The notes under the pieces: model-generated | Databases searched by the model: none | The model's input: only the letters and a program-made list of their open reading frames with translations | What the model was told of the DNA's origin: nothing | Source of the DNA: Tretioscincus oriximinensis | Taxonomy: Eukaryota; Chordata; Lepidosauria; Squamata; Gymnophthalmidae | Reading direction: 5' to 3' | Length of the DNA stretch: 64,000 bases | Assembly (NCBI GenBank): GCA_022410635.1 | Contig: JAJVDF010000300.1 | Location: forward strand, 54,467-118,466 | Shown here: positions 21,109 through 31,890 of the stretch, piece after piece | How positions within the stretch are numbered: position 1 is the stretch's first letter | How the letters are laid out: every line of letters starts with the position of its first letter | Made by a program: the position numbers and the translations under genes

Positions 21109-21178
21109 ATTTGCAGGGATTTGCGCACAGGCCCTATTCAGCAGGGTCCCTCTTGTGTTCTCTTTTGTTCTTAGGTTT

Positions 21179-21850
21179 AGTAGTCTAGATGCAGTCTTTA
21201 TCGTTCTTCATTTCTGATATCGTTCCTTTATCGCTTTATCCCTTCTTCTAACACAAACCCTTTCTTTGAAATTTCAAAAATACAAACTTTCTAGGGTTTA
21301 AAGACAGGGTGAAATAAACCACTAATCGCAGAGCAGATGCTTAGTGCATATGCCCCAAGAACAGCTAGTAAACAGAATAGTTCTTCAACCTCAACAGACC
21401 CCAGACGGCGGAAACAGACCTATTTAGTTTTCTTGGCCCTGCACTTTATTGGCAATTCAACTAAACACAAAACTTAACATGTATGTCAAGTAATCAAGCC
21501 TTGTATAGATTTCCCTAAGGCCAAGATCTCTCAGATCCCTGTCTCCAAGGTCTCAGCTGACATTAGCCAGCCAAACAGTTTAGGTATATTTCCTGCCTCC
21601 GTAATTCACTTTCCCTTTCTTCCATTCCTCCCTTCTCCTTTTTCTGCAGTCTCTCACTCTAAAATGTGCCTTTGTTTATTTCTGTGTTGATGTATTTATT
21701 GATTTATTGATTCCCACCAGCTGCGCTCCGTCCCTAGTTCTGCTTGCTCGGCTTGGCTTTGACTGCAAAGAGCAAAGCAAACGCAACCAGCCATGACTTC
21801 ATCTAGTGCCTAAGGAGACCTGCTCAAAAGCAAACATCTTTCCAGCAGCT
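21179..21850. other. Unclassified sequence
   Basis: No supported gene or repeat. Short T-rich and A-rich runs only. Confidence 0.4.
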
Positions 21851-22295
21851 CTTCACTGATCCACTGAAGAAGCACAGCAGCCCAGTGTGATTCTGTACCC
21901 ATTCAGAATGCCAGATTCAGTAGTGTGAATTACCCCATTAAATATTTGCACATCACATCTACAGGAGGAAACCTAACCACAAACTCAAACTCAAACCCTA
22001 ATCCTAACCCCAAACCCAATCCTAAACCAACCCCAAACCCTACCCCAACCACAATCACAAACTCAATCACAACTCCAAATCTAACGCTAACCCCAAATCT
22101 AACCCTAACCCTATCCTAATCACAGCCCTAACCTAACCCCAATCCCANTCCCAATCCCAACCATAACCACAACACAATCCTAACCTTAACCCTTTCCGGC
22201 AGCTCCTCACCAATCCACTGAAAGAACGCAACAACCCAGTCTGACTCTTTATCCATTCAGAATGCCAGATTCAGTAGAGTGAATTATCCCAATAA
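21851..22295. repeat. Direct repeat pair flanking telomere-like tract
   Basis: 21851-21942 and about 22196-22295 are imperfect direct copies. Both read CAGCAGCTCxTCAC.xATCC-like, then CAGAATGCCAGATTCAGTAG, then GTGAATTAxCCCxxTAA. The tract between them is CCTAAC-rich. Confidence 0.8.
21961..22195 (+). repeat. Degenerate interstitial telomere-like repeat
   Basis: About 235 bp of imperfect 6-mers of the kinds CCTAAC, CCCAAA, CCCAAT, CTCAAA. They include true CCCTAA units (TCTAACCCTAACCCTATCC near 22098). Almost no G on this strand. The translated frame (Asn-Pro repeats) is an artefact. Confidence 0.8.
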
Positions 22296-22784
22296 CATAC
22301 AGAAAATAAGACACTGCAAAACAAAAGTGGTTAATAGTAAAGAATTACTTGGTAGGCTGACCAGATAACAACTTTTGGGGTGGGGTGGGGTTTGAAAACC
22401 CGGTTTTGGGCTGCCTCCCAGTTTTTTCTGAGGAATTTATTTCAAGAAATACTTTTTTGTTTTTTTTGTTTTTTTCCTCACAAAAAACGGGAGGCAACCC
22501 AAAAACGGGTTTTCAAACCCCCCCCCCAAAGGGTCATCTGGCCAGCCTACTTGAGGTCAAATATAAGGCATGAAATTAACAAAATCAAGATAGAATTTAG
22601 TATTCCTGATGTGAACCCTTTAGTGAATATTTAATTAATATGTAAATATGGGCATAGGAGGGTTGGACCTTTGAAATGGGGGCAGGGGAATCTTCGAAAC
22701 AATGTAAACAAAGACTGAATGGACTTATTATGGTATTGTGTTAAAACTAAATAAAGTGTTTTGAAACAGACCAAAAAAAATAAA
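22296..22784 (+). mobile_element. L1-like 3' end with 15-bp target duplication
   Basis: The 3' end contains AAACTAAATAAAGTGTTTTG and an A-rich tail. Flanks are GAATTATCCCAATAA (22281-22295) and GAAnTATCCCATTAA (22785-22799). The frame ends NKIKIEFSIPDVNPLV, resembling IKIKIPDVSP in the L1-like copy at 28905-29520. A palindromic element (22353-22549) sits inside. Confidence 0.65.
22353..22549. mobile_element. Palindromic hAT-like MITE
   Basis: TAGGCTGACCAGAT..ATCTGGCCAGCCTA with mirrored GGTTTTGGGCTGCCTCC and TTTTTTCTGAGG blocks. The arms are about 90 bp. The flanks ACTTGG and CTTGAG do not form a clean 8-bp duplication. Confidence 0.8.
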
Positions 22785-22841
22785 GAANTATCCCATTAAT
22801 TCTTAATGCTTTTCACCAGCAAAGTCTCTGAATTAGAAGAG

Positions 22842-22915
22842 TTTNTTTATTTATTTATTTATCTATTTATTTATTTACATTTATATATCGCCCTATACCC
22901 AAAAGTCTCATACAT
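22842..22915 (-). mobile_element. L2/SINE 3' tail
   Basis: An (ATTT)n run followed by ACATTTATATATCGCCCTATACCC, the shared tail of L2 and CORE-SINEs on minus. Strongly truncated. Confidence 0.75.
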
Positions 22916-23077
22916 CCTGTCAGGTTTCAAAGAAATGGCTGTGTTAGCCTTGGTGCAGAATATCTAGCAAAGGATTCTCATTTCACCTTCAACACTAATG
23001 GGGAAAAGGTCAGCAACGTGAGTGTTTGTGGTTTCTAATGGTACTTTCCTTTTTGCCCATTAGGCCCTGTCCCTTGT

Positions 23078-23727
23078 TGTTGTTGTTGTTAATAAAAATA
23101 CATTACATACCACAAAGAAAAAGACATAGACAAAGCTCATACATACATACATACATACATACATACATACATACATACATACATACATACATACATACAT
23201 ACATACATACAAAAATACAAATAACAGAAATATCTCCTCCCAACCTCCACCCCCTAGGCGAGGTTAATAGGAACTATTAAAAAATAATCCTCAGTTCAAG
23301 GAACGACACAATGGACTCATACAAAAAGTCTTCTTTCCCTTAAAAGGTCAAATTTCAAAAATTCAACCATATATTTATGCCATTCAGAGATTGTCCACTT
23401 GAATTTATCCTTCCATCTTTTTGCCACCACTAAATGGCCCGCATATATTGCATAATTGACAATATGTCCGTCCTCATTAGATAATAGAGTTGTGTAATTC
23501 TCATTAAATATCCAGTTCATAAAGGAAATCTGCACTCTGATAGTAAGTATCTTCGAAATTTCTTAGGCCACTAGGTTCCTAAAGAAGACTAGGTAGGGAC
23601 AGTTAGCCCACACNTGAAAGTAGATACCTCCGTCATGGCAACCATGCCAACAGAGGGAGGATGTGCCGACTTTATATGATAACTGGGCCAGGGTTTTATA
23701 CCACTGAGAGATCAGCTTCAATTCCAT
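23078..23727 (-). mobile_element. L1 LINE 3' end
   Basis: The minus strand encodes the L1 ORF2 C-terminal region. The Cys-domain remnant (WYKTLAQLSY..SSLCWHGCHDGG) is at about 23620-23725. The end (AGHLVVAKRWKDKFKWTISE) is at 23317-23535. The 3' UTR includes the CATA microsatellite and ends in a GTT run at 23078-23091. Stops and a frameshift show decay. Confidence 0.82.
23138..23210 (+). repeat. (CATA)n microsatellite
   Basis: About 18 uninterrupted CATA units within the L1 3' UTR. Confidence 0.98.
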
Positions 23728-24174
23728 TTATTATTATTGTGATTGTGGTTGTGGTTGTTATTATTGTTGTTATTATTATTATATCATCATCCAGCAATGT
23801 CTCCTCTCCTCGGCTGACGCTCAGAAATATATTCTACCATCCACAGACATACCATGCCCTATGGCAGAGTTGATTTAATAGAGATGAGTCTACATTTGCA
23901 TAAACGTTATTAAGAAATTGCCAAGGCCAATTCATCTTCGCAAACCTCAACCATCCGCATCGTGTTTGTCAACTGACAATCTCATAATTCTTACAGACCG
24001 TTTCTAATTCTGCAAATGGCTTACAGGTATAATACTTGGAGTCACAGAAATCTACCTTATGAAACATAAAGATTTGGATCTATTGCAGGAATGCGGAATA
24101 TGGTGGAGGGGCACTGAATCAATGTAGGCGAAATATTTTCAATTCCTTTCAGAAACTTATATTTTATTTATTTG

Positions 24175-24345
24175 TGTACTAGAGAAATAAGCCCGTTGGC
24201 AGAATTTAATGCAACTGGGTGGAGGTGGGGTGTGCTTAGCTTGTTCTTCCTTCTTCTCCTTAATGTTATTTCTCTTTCCATCTTCCTGTTTATCTGCTGG
24301 GCCAGGTTCCATGGCAACCAATGAAGGCCTGGCTCTGGTTTTAGA
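24175..24345 (-). repeat. Unnamed dispersed repeat, diverged copy
   Basis: TACTAGAGAAATAAGCCCGTTG at the left and CCAATGAAGGCCTGG at the right match, inverted, the ends of the 12455-13372 and 55265-55621 repeats. The purine core is a TTCTTCCTTCTTC run here. Confidence 0.5.
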
Positions 24346-24755
24346 ACACTCATGTCATCAATTCAGACCCTGGGATGCATCCAGATAGTGTCCAGTTTAT
24401 CCAAAAGTTCCAGGTATGTCACAGCACATGATAAAAGCAATGAAAACTATAGTCCATTATACCTTCCTGTCAACATCTTCTGAGAGGTCTACTTTTATGA
24501 GCTAGGAATCAAATACCTGGGTGAACATGTACGTTTTATGCTTATCTTGTGCTTCTTAGGTCCAGTGCACATGGAAGGGAAAACGAGTGGAATCTGAAAT
24601 CTAAAACTGGTAATGTTTGTTGGTGTGAGCTGGTGTGAGGCCGATGAGATGAAGCAGGGACACACATCTGTGCATGGTCCTACAGTCCTCCTGGTTGGCA
24701 TCATCACATGCTGCTTGTCTACTCACGGGGATGTGGCAGACGATAGGGCTGTAGG

Positions 24756-25176
24756 TGTTATGTCCCAAGGGCAATGCTGGTAAACTCTGTGTGTAGCCCT
24801 AACTTCTGACCCTCAATAAAGAACTGGAATTCTCACCCCAAAGTCTCTCTTCCAATGTTTGTAGTTTGTCTTCCAGTGGGATGGTTTCTTTTCCTTGTGG
24901 TAACATTTCTCTCTGCATGAACTAGTTTCTCTTCTTTGTGGAATAATTCTCTCCTTTATGTACTGATTTCTCTGTCAAAAGAGACTGCTCTCTCCTGGTG
25001 TAACTGACTCTTTCCAAGGCTACAGAAAACTGAAAACTAAGTAACTAAAGAAACACTTATAAGAGACCAGGGATTTCCCAGAGTTCCTTTCTTTCTTAAT
25101 GTAACAGAAATCCAATCCTGTCCCAAAACATAATACATAGAAAAACTGTTTAAACCTTAAAGGGAACTATGACTCA
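24756..25176 (-). mobile_element. LTR-like segment, family C copy 2
   Basis: Plus reads TGTTATGTCCC at the left and GGGAACTATGACTCA at the right. On minus it has imperfect GAAAAGAAACC/GAAGAGAAACT units comparable to 12805-12900. A TCAATAAAG motif lies at 24813 on plus. No target duplication was found, so the call is tentative. Confidence 0.35.
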
Positions 25177-25618
25177 GAGCATAAAGGAAGTTCTTGTGGC
25201 AAGACAGTAGGCACTCATTAATGGAGGATACAGGTGTTTCTCCATGCGATAAGATCAGCAATAGGAGCTTCTATTGCAGGTCTCTTCCAGATGCATAAGC
25301 CTAGAGAAACCTCCATGAAGAGGTAGAGAAGATGATGGAATATCACATCAAGAATCAGATAAGTTTTTGTCATATGCTGAGACACTTGGAAATTTCCACT
25401 CCTTTCCTGGTCCACCGTAGTTGGAAACACCAACTTTACACCAACTCTAGACTGCCTGCCCTTTCAAGAAGCAACACTTGTGCCTTGACCCCACTGAGCC
25501 TTATCGTAGGTTATATCTCGGTAAAGAATTTGGCCATCCACATGCCAGTGTACCATTTGGGGCCTGCCATAATCTGCACTACCATGAAGATGGGAGGCTT
25601 TCATTTTGAGCTATAGTC

Positions 25619-26319
25619 TAGACTGATCAGATTTTCTAAGGCCCAAACCAGGGTAATTAATATTCATGCTATTTTGCATATCCATAAATATGCAAATTAC
25701 CCACCAGCATGCATTCCCTTCCAAAATTCCCCCCTAGAAATCTGTGAAGCATGTAATATTTTTTTTAATTGTGTGAGAATTTTTAAACTCTGAGAATTTT
25801 TGGAGAGCATCAGATTTTTTAATTTTTGTACAGACGGGAGGGTCCTTTCAGGCGCTGACCCTGGTTACTAGAGACNCCTAGTGGTGGTGCAATGTTTTGT
25901 TTTGTTTTTAAAAAAAATCATTTTTTTAACTGTGTGAGAATTGCTTGAAGTGCATGAGAATTTTTATTTTTTCTGAACGGAGGGTGCCTTCAGGAGCTGG
26001 CCTCGGTTGCCAGAACCTCCTAGTGGTGGTGCAGTGTTTTTTAAAAAANAACAACAATTTTTTGGGAAATGTGTGAGAAATTTTTGAAATATGTGAGAAT
26101 TTTTATTTTTTACTGAGGGGAGCCCCAGATGCCAGAGCCCCGTAGTGGTGGTGTAGTGAATTCTTAAAAAAATAAATCCCATTTTTTTTCCTTTTAAATA
26201 TATTTTTTAATTTTTTTTCCTCAGCAAAAACTGGGGAAATGGCACACACCCCAGGAGGACTGGGTATACACCCCAAAACCAGGTTCCATCCCCCCAAAGG
26301 GGGTCATCTGGTCAACCTA
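25619..26319 (+). mobile_element. Non-autonomous hAT-like element, long form
   Basis: Ends TAGACTGATCAGAT and ATCTGGTCAACCTA. Three internal units contain CCTAGTGGTGGTGCAGTG or CGTAGTGGTGGTG (25880, 26020, 26142), so the interior is built of about 130-bp tandem units. The left side has ATTTTGCATATCCATAAATA. It has no transposase and no clean 8-bp duplication. Confidence 0.8.
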
Positions 26320-26439
26320 GTCTAAAATAACATTCGGGGGCATGGGCAGGCTCTCTNTATATGAGGTAGGAACTAGTTGAAATGTTCCATCAAATTGTGA
26401 AACCATGGAACTCTGCCATTTTGCGGAAGGGCAAAATAG

Positions 26440-27730
26440 ATAAGATCCAGCAATGCACCATTTATGCGCATATCTAGTTCAGCATTCAGTCCCACATGGG
26501 GGCCAGCAACTGCACCTTGTCAGAATTAAAACGAAGAAGACAAAATCTTCACCTGTCCTCAACGCCTGCATATGGCATTTTAGGAATCCTGCCTGTTGCT
26601 CCATCCCAGAGGCATTATCAAAAGATCCATCCTAGTAGCTATTTATAACCTTGGTGTCCATGAACTTGTCTAATCCTTTCTTTAAAATATGCAGTCTGCT
26701 AGCTACCACCACCTCCTTTGGAAGTACCAATGACCCTCTGGGTGACAAAATACTTTCCCTTGTCTTTCCTAACTCTTCCACCTATTAGTTTCAAGGAATC
26801 ACCCTGGTCCTAGTGTCGTGTGATGAAAAAATAATTTTGTTCTATTCACTTTGTGCATCCCATGAATGACTTTATACACTTCCATCAGATCACCTCTTAA
26901 ATGTTGTATTTCGAGGCTGACAAGGCCCAAACATTGCAGCCTGATTTCATAAGGGAGGTACTCCAGCCACTTGATCATCTTTGTAGCTCTTTTCTGCACC
27001 TTCTCTAATTCCACAATATCTTTTTTGAGACATGGTAATTCCTCTCTACAGTACGTTGGTACGACCACACTTGGAATACTGTGTTCAGTTCTGGGGGCCC
27101 CAATTTAAAAATGACATTGATAAACTAGAGCAAGTACAAAAGAGAGTTACAAGGATGGTGAGTGGTCTGGAAACCATGTCCTACGAGGAACGGTTAAAGG
27201 ACCTGGGGATGCTTAGTCTGCAAAAGAGAAGACTGAGAGGAGACCTGATAGCTGTCTACAAATATCTGAAGGGCTTTTCACAGAGCAGAGGGATCAGCAC
27301 TGTTCTCATTAGCACATGGAAGGACTAGAAACAATGGAATGAAACTGCAAGGGTGGAGATTTAGATTAGATATCAGAAAAAACTTTCTAACAATCAGGGT
27401 GATAAACCAGTGGAACAGTTTGCTGGGGGGGGGGGGGGGTGTGAGTTCGCCGTCACTGGAAGTCTTCAAACAGAGACTGGACAGTCATCTTTCTGGGATG
27501 GTTTAATGAATCCTGCATTGAGCAGGGGGTTGGAACTCTATGACCCTGGAGGTCCCTTCCNACTCTATGATTCTATGATTCTATAGAATTGTACCCAGGA
27601 TTCTAAATACAATCTTACCACAGATTTATAAAGAGACAAAACAACACTTGCTGAATTATTTTTTATTCCTTTCCTTTTAATCCCTGATGAATTAAATTCA
27701 TCAGTTAAGTTCTCAGAATCTACTTCAGGA
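26440..27730 (-). mobile_element. CR1 LINE, split by an opposite-strand CR1
   Basis: Minus-strand CR1 at 26440-27036, with the frame at 26799-27068 giving [14 protein letters not shown] and GDLMEVYKVIHGMHKVNR. It resumes at 27588-27730 (CAGATTTATAAAGAGACAAA). A plus-strand CR1 occupies the interval. Confidence 0.8.
27037..27587 (+). mobile_element. CR1 LINE (ATTCTATG-tailed), inserted in CR1
   Basis: Encodes [40 protein letters not shown] and [17 protein letters not shown], and ends with CTATGATTCTATGATTCTAT. This is a classic reptile/bird CR1 3' end. It contains a run of 15 G at about 27424-27438. Confidence 0.9.
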
Positions 27731-28297
27731 TTCTGTTCTAAGAAATCTAACTCTGTATTGCTTAACTAAGAGGTATTACTTTTTGACACATTGAACCTGA
27801 TCCCTGCTGGCATATTGAAGAATATTTTTTTTTGAGATCTTAATCACCTCTTATGCTAACAAGCAAGCTTTCCGGAATAGGAGGAAATTCATTTCTTCTT
27901 TAGCTTGTATAATTTTTTTTTATTCCTTTGCGTTTGTTTTAGATGACCTTTACAGGACAGCAGCAGGAACCTCAAATATCAGAATCACTGAATTCCATTA
28001 TTAAAATTCTTGTAATAATGTAAATGAGTTACTATTGGCATAGCTATTTTTAGATAGCTCTTCTATATTTTTTTTAATACAAGAAATGCAAAAACGAAAC
28101 CCCTGAGGATTCCTGAGAATCACTGAGTCATTCTGGTGAAGTAGAATTAGTGAATTTTAAGATGGTACGCTGTAATACATGGTTTTAATTTTGCTACCAT
28201 TGAGTTAAAAAAAAAGTTATGAGGGAAAATAGGGGGAACAAAGAAATTCGTTAGATGCAAATGTTCCCACAAAAGAGAGGCCTCATGTTATCATTGG
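27731..28297. other. Unclassified AT-rich sequence
   Basis: No recognised element or coding signal. Confidence 0.4.
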
Positions 28298-28305
28298 CTT
28301 AGCAT

Positions 28306-28674
28306 CAGCGGCAGCTGGTGCAGTTTGGGGATGGGGAGGGTGCAGCCTCAGCAAAGTTAGGAAAGTGGCTGGGAGGAATCACATTCAAGCACTTACAGGT
28401 CTCTCAGTCTGCAAGTTCAATGCCAATACAAAATGGCATCTCTATGGAGACTGAGAGAGACACTGTAGCCCCTCCTAGGCAGCCCCCCCCCCCATTGGTT
28501 CTGGGATTGGTGACCCCTTTTGTTAATTAAAAAAGCTGCCTGGAGCTTTTTGATTTGTTGGCAGATCCTCTATGAAACCCTATGGTTGGCCAATGGTTCT
28601 CCATTGTTTTCTATGGAGATTTTAATTTCTGGGTGTTTTCCGCACCCAATGAACCCAGAGGCTATCTGTCACTG
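28306..28674 (+). mobile_element. Non-autonomous hAT (CAGYGGCAGCTGG), copy 1
   Basis: A 369-bp element starting CAGCGGCAGCTGGTGCAG and ending CTGTCACTG. Flanks are CTTAGCAT (28298-28305) and CATAGCAT (28675-28682), 7 of 8 matching. The interior matches the inverted copies at 31431 and 61046 (for example GCAGACTGAGAG and AACCAATG blocks). No coding region. Confidence 0.85.
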
Positions 28675-28904
28675 CATAGCATCTTATTTGTTCCATCCAT
28701 CCATTGTTGGTAATATTAGGTGAAATTTAGTCAGTACTGTGATCTGCAGGTCATAATGTCTTAGTACCTTAGCGACTAAATTCTCCAGATGTTCCAAGAT
28801 GACACAAGGGGACTTGTACAACAGCTGCAGCTTCTCCTTCTTCTTCTTTTCTTTAGTTTAAAACACTATTAATTTCTTTGATTCGCATCATTACAATAAA
28901 CCAA

Positions 28905-29520
28905 TTTTCCTTTTATATTGTGTTTCATACAATTTCTCCCCTTTTCCCTCCTCTACCTCCTCCCTCCCTTATTTACAACATAATTCAACCTGTTGGCTAC
29001 TGGGGCTCACATCTGGAATCTTAATCTTAATTTCTTCACGTTGTTCCCTAATCTTCTTCCAATATAATTTTTTATAGTCAACCACTTTTGTTTCCCATTT
29101 TTTACTTTCTGGGTTGTTTATTTTACCATTTGAGATTTCTATCGTAACCAAATTAATTGTATATTCATAAATTCTCTGAATTTTCCATAATGTACCATCT
29201 TCCCACCCACTCATCAGAACAGTCTGAGAAATTATTTTATCTGTCACATTTGTTGCATTAACTGTTATAATAGTATCCAAGTCTCCATGTTATATTCCCA
29301 TTTTATTTGTTAGTCTTATCTGCAATGAAATATGTTATTTATTCTTTTTCCACTTTAGTCCAAAATTCCTTCACTTTTTGACATTTTCCGTACCACACAA
29401 CAAGTAAGGAAGGAAGGAAGGAAGGAAGTTGTTCCAGAGACATTTGGGGACAAGTGTGACAGTTGTGCTGGTATTCTATACCATTTATGGAGTATCTTCC
29501 TTCATGTCAAAAACGTTTTT
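28905..29520 (-). mobile_element. L1-like LINE 3' region
   Basis: The minus frame 28969-29280 encodes MSGWEDGTLWKIQRIYEYT, VTIEISNGKI and KIKIPDVSP. The upstream block TACCATTTATGGAGTATCTTCC at 29480 recurs at 42120 in the copy split by the Penelope-like element. I place it near L1 with moderate certainty; the clade is not resolved. Confidence 0.6.
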
Positions 29521-29643
29521 TGAATGCATACAGAGATAGCGATCAACGCACCTCATCGTCAAACAGACTGTGTTCACTAACATTATTAGCTCCCTCTCCT
29601 TCAGACATCCATCCTAGTATCCATTTATACCCTTGATGTCCAT

Positions 29644-29686
<43 letters not shown>

Positions 29687-29716
29687 TACTTATACCCCGC
29701 CCTATACCCGAAGGTC
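29644..29716 (-). mobile_element. Very short L2/SINE tail insertion
   Basis: Only (ATTT)n plus ACTTATACCCCGCCCTATACCC. It is flanked by TCCAT (29639-29643 and 29717-29721). It interrupts the CR1 between TGATGTCCAT and GAACCTGTC, which adjoin in other copies. A clear case of extreme 5' truncation. Confidence 0.85.
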
Positions 29717-29911
29717 TCCATGAACCTGTCTAGTCCTGTCTTGAAACTATCCAAGCTGTTAGCTACCACTACTTCTTCAGGAAGTAAATTCCACAGGCCG
29801 ATGACCCTCTGGGTGAAAAAATACTTTCCTTTGTTCTCACTTTTCTACCCAACAGTTTTAAAGTAGTGCCCTCTGGTCCTTGTGTTCTGTGATAAAGAAA
29901 ACATTTTTTCT

Positions 29912-30418
29912 CTATTCACTCTGTCCATCCCATGCATGATTTTGTACACCTCTCAAACGTCTCCTTTCAAGGCTGAAGAGGCCCAGACATTGCAGCCTGA
30001 CTTCATAAGGGAGGTGCTCCAGACCCTTGATCATTTTTGTTGCCCTTTTCTGCACCTTCTCCAGTTCCAAAATATCCCTCTTGAGTTGTGGTGACCAGAA
30101 TTGAACACAGGATTCCAAATGTGGCCTCACGACAGATTTATAAAGAGGCAAAACAACATTTGCTGACTTGTTTTCTATTCCTTTCCTAATTATCCCCAAT
30201 ATGGAATTCGCCTTTTTTGCTGCTGCTGCACCCTGGGTTGACATTTTCATTGAATTGTCCACCAACACCCCAAGATCCTTTTCCTGCTCTGTCACAGAAA
30301 GCTTGATTCCCATCAGGTGGTAGGAGTAGTTGCGGTTCTTTGCCCCAATGTGCATGACCTTGCACTTGCTTAAGTTGAAGTGCATTTGCCACTTCGATGC
30401 CCACTCACCCAATTTCAA
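29912..30418 (-). pseudogene. CR1 ORF2 post-RT region
   Basis: 168 residues: MKLGEWASKWQMHFNLSKCK, VMHIGAKNRNYSYHLMG, EQEKDLGVLVDNSMKMSTQ, SVVRPHLESCVQFWSP and [20 protein letters not shown]. In a live element this follows the FADD box of the RT. The frame is interrupted between this segment and 30415-31065, and internal deletion removes the GDLIEVYKI block near 29950. Confidence 0.88.
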
Positions 30419-31065
30419 TCATTTTCAGTTTTCACTACCCTGAACAGTTTAGGGTCGTCAGCAAACTTGGCTACTTCCCTATTTACCTCGGCATCCAAAT
30501 CATTTATAAATATATTGAAAAGCAAGGGTCCCAGTACAGATCCCTGGGGTTCCCCACTTCCTACCTCTTTCCACTCAGAGAACAGTCCATTTAATAGTAC
30601 CCTCTGTTTTCTATCTTTTAGCCAGTTTCCAATCCAGGACACAGTCTGTCCTCTTATACCATGAGTATGGAGCTTTTTTAGAAACCTTTGATGAGGGACT
30701 TTATCAAAAGCCTTCTGAAAATCTAGATAGACAATATCAACTGGATCCCCTTTATCTACATGTTTGTTAACACTCTCAAAGAATTCTAGCAAGTTGGTAA
30801 GGCATGATTTATCTTTGCTGAAGCCATGCTGAGTTTCATTCAGCAATGCGTGCTTCTCCATGTGTTTAGTAATTTTGTCCTTAATTAGGGTTTCCAACAC
30901 TTTACCTGGAATTGATGTTAAACTGATGGGTCTATAATTTCCGGGATCACCCCGGGATCCTTTTTTGAAGATTGGTGTTACGTTAGCTACCCTCCAATCT
31001 ACTGGTACTATACCTGATCTTAAAGAAAGATTAAATATTTTGGTTAGAAGTTCACAATTTCGCAT
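30415..31065 (-). pseudogene. CR1 reverse transcriptase domain, best preserved
   Basis: An open frame of 216 residues covering most of the RT palm. It shows VTPIFKKGSRGDPGNYRPIS, LDFQKAFDKVPHQRFLKKL (catalytic Asp), GEPQGSVLGPLLFNIFINDL and KFADDPKLF (the F-A-D-D active-site box). Spacing and order fit CR1-clade RT. The normal GxPQGSVLGP glycine-valine context has become GSGEPQGS. It is probably inactive because the ORF is cut on both sides, although the active-site residues survive. Confidence 0.9.
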
Positions 31066-31279
31066 TTGAGTTCTTAAGCATTCTTGGGTGAATGCCGTCT
31101 GGCCCTGGGGATTTATAAATGTTCAGTTTATTAAGGCTAGCAAGGACCTCCTCCCTTTTTAACTCTATCCAGTTTAATTCCTCTGGTGTTCTTTCTGAGA
31201 AAACTAAATCTGTTGCGGGTAAATTCCCTCTTTCTTCTGCAGTGAAAACTTCAGAGAACTATTAACATGTTATGTCATT

Positions 31280-31430
31280 GGCTTTTTAAATATATGTATG
31301 GATGGATGGATGTGTCTGTCTGTCTGTCATCTATTTATATATCTATGTATCCATGTGTCCATGTGTGTATGTAAGTATGTTTGTATCTATCTATTTATCC
31401 ATGTATCCATGTATGTATGTATCCATGTAT
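31280..31430 (+). repeat. GTAT/ATGG-type microsatellite tract
   Basis: Mixed ATGG, TGTC, ATCT and GTAT units leading to the hAT insertion at 31431. It continues at 31783-31890. Confidence 0.85.
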
Positions 31431-31782
31431 CAGTAGCAGCTGGCCACTGTGTTCATGGGGTCCGGTGAACACTCAGAGATTAAAATCAATTATAAAATTC
31501 CTTTCATAGAGGAGCTGCCAACAAATCAAAAAGCTCCAGGCAGCTATTTGGCAAAAGGGGTTGCCAATCCCAGAACCAATGAGAGGGCTGCCTAGGAGGG
31601 GCTACAGTCTCTCTCTCAGTTTCCCTAGAGGGGCCATTTTGTATTGACATTCAACTTGCAGACTGAGTGAGAGACCGGTAAGTGCCTGAATCTGCCTCCT
31701 TCCAGCCGCTTTCCTAACTTTACTGAGGCTGGAGGAACCTGCGCCCCTCCTCCCCAGCGCCAAACTGCACCACCCGCTGCTG
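31431..31782 (-). mobile_element. Non-autonomous hAT (CAGYGGCAGCTGG), copy 2
   Basis: A 352-bp element starting CAGTAGCAGCTGGCC and ending CACCCGCTGCTG. It has an exact 8-bp duplication CCATGTAT (31423-31430 and 31783-31790). It is inserted in a microsatellite and inverted relative to 28306-28674. Confidence 0.88.
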
Positions 31783-31890
31783 CCATGTATGTATCTATGT
31801 ATCTATGTATCTATGTATCTATGTATCTATGTATCTATGTATCTATGTATCTATGTATCTATGTATCTATGTATCTATGTATCTATCTTT
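31783..31890 (+). repeat. (GTATCTAT)n microsatellite
   Basis: About 11 units of ATGTATCT, the continuation of the tract split by the hAT. Confidence 0.97.

Larger units (their letters stand above)
20164..21178 (+). mobile_element. CR1 3' end, outermost layer of a triple nest
   Basis: CR1 sequence runs 20164-20246 (GACAAGTTCATGGAC to GATTCCTGAAATA) and resumes at 21109-21178 (ATTTGCAGGGATTTG to TCTTTTGTTCTTAG). The interval holds a SINE that itself holds a hAT. Confidence 0.75.
29596..31250 (-). mobile_element. CR1 LINE with largely intact RT
   Basis: The longest CR1 copy here. It spans RT (30415-31065), the post-RT region (29912-30418) and a 3' part to 29596. It lacks the final about 100 bp and the TTATGTTC tail. 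The 5' edge near 31250 falls within pre-RT sequence (31060-31250 has LRTQMRNCE upstream frames with stops). A 73-bp L2-type tail is inserted at 29644-29716. Confidence 0.9.

Noticed and set aside
20469..21217. Possible GC-rich first exon or promoter gene
   Set aside because: The segment has hAT ends and an 8-bp flanking duplication. Its frames contain ambiguous codons and no known domain.
21925..22119. Asn-Pro repeat protein
   Set aside because: It is a translation of the telomere-like tract.
30415..31065. Functional reverse transcriptase gene
   Set aside because: Active-site motifs survive, but the CR1 is truncated at both ends, interrupted by an insertion and frame-broken.
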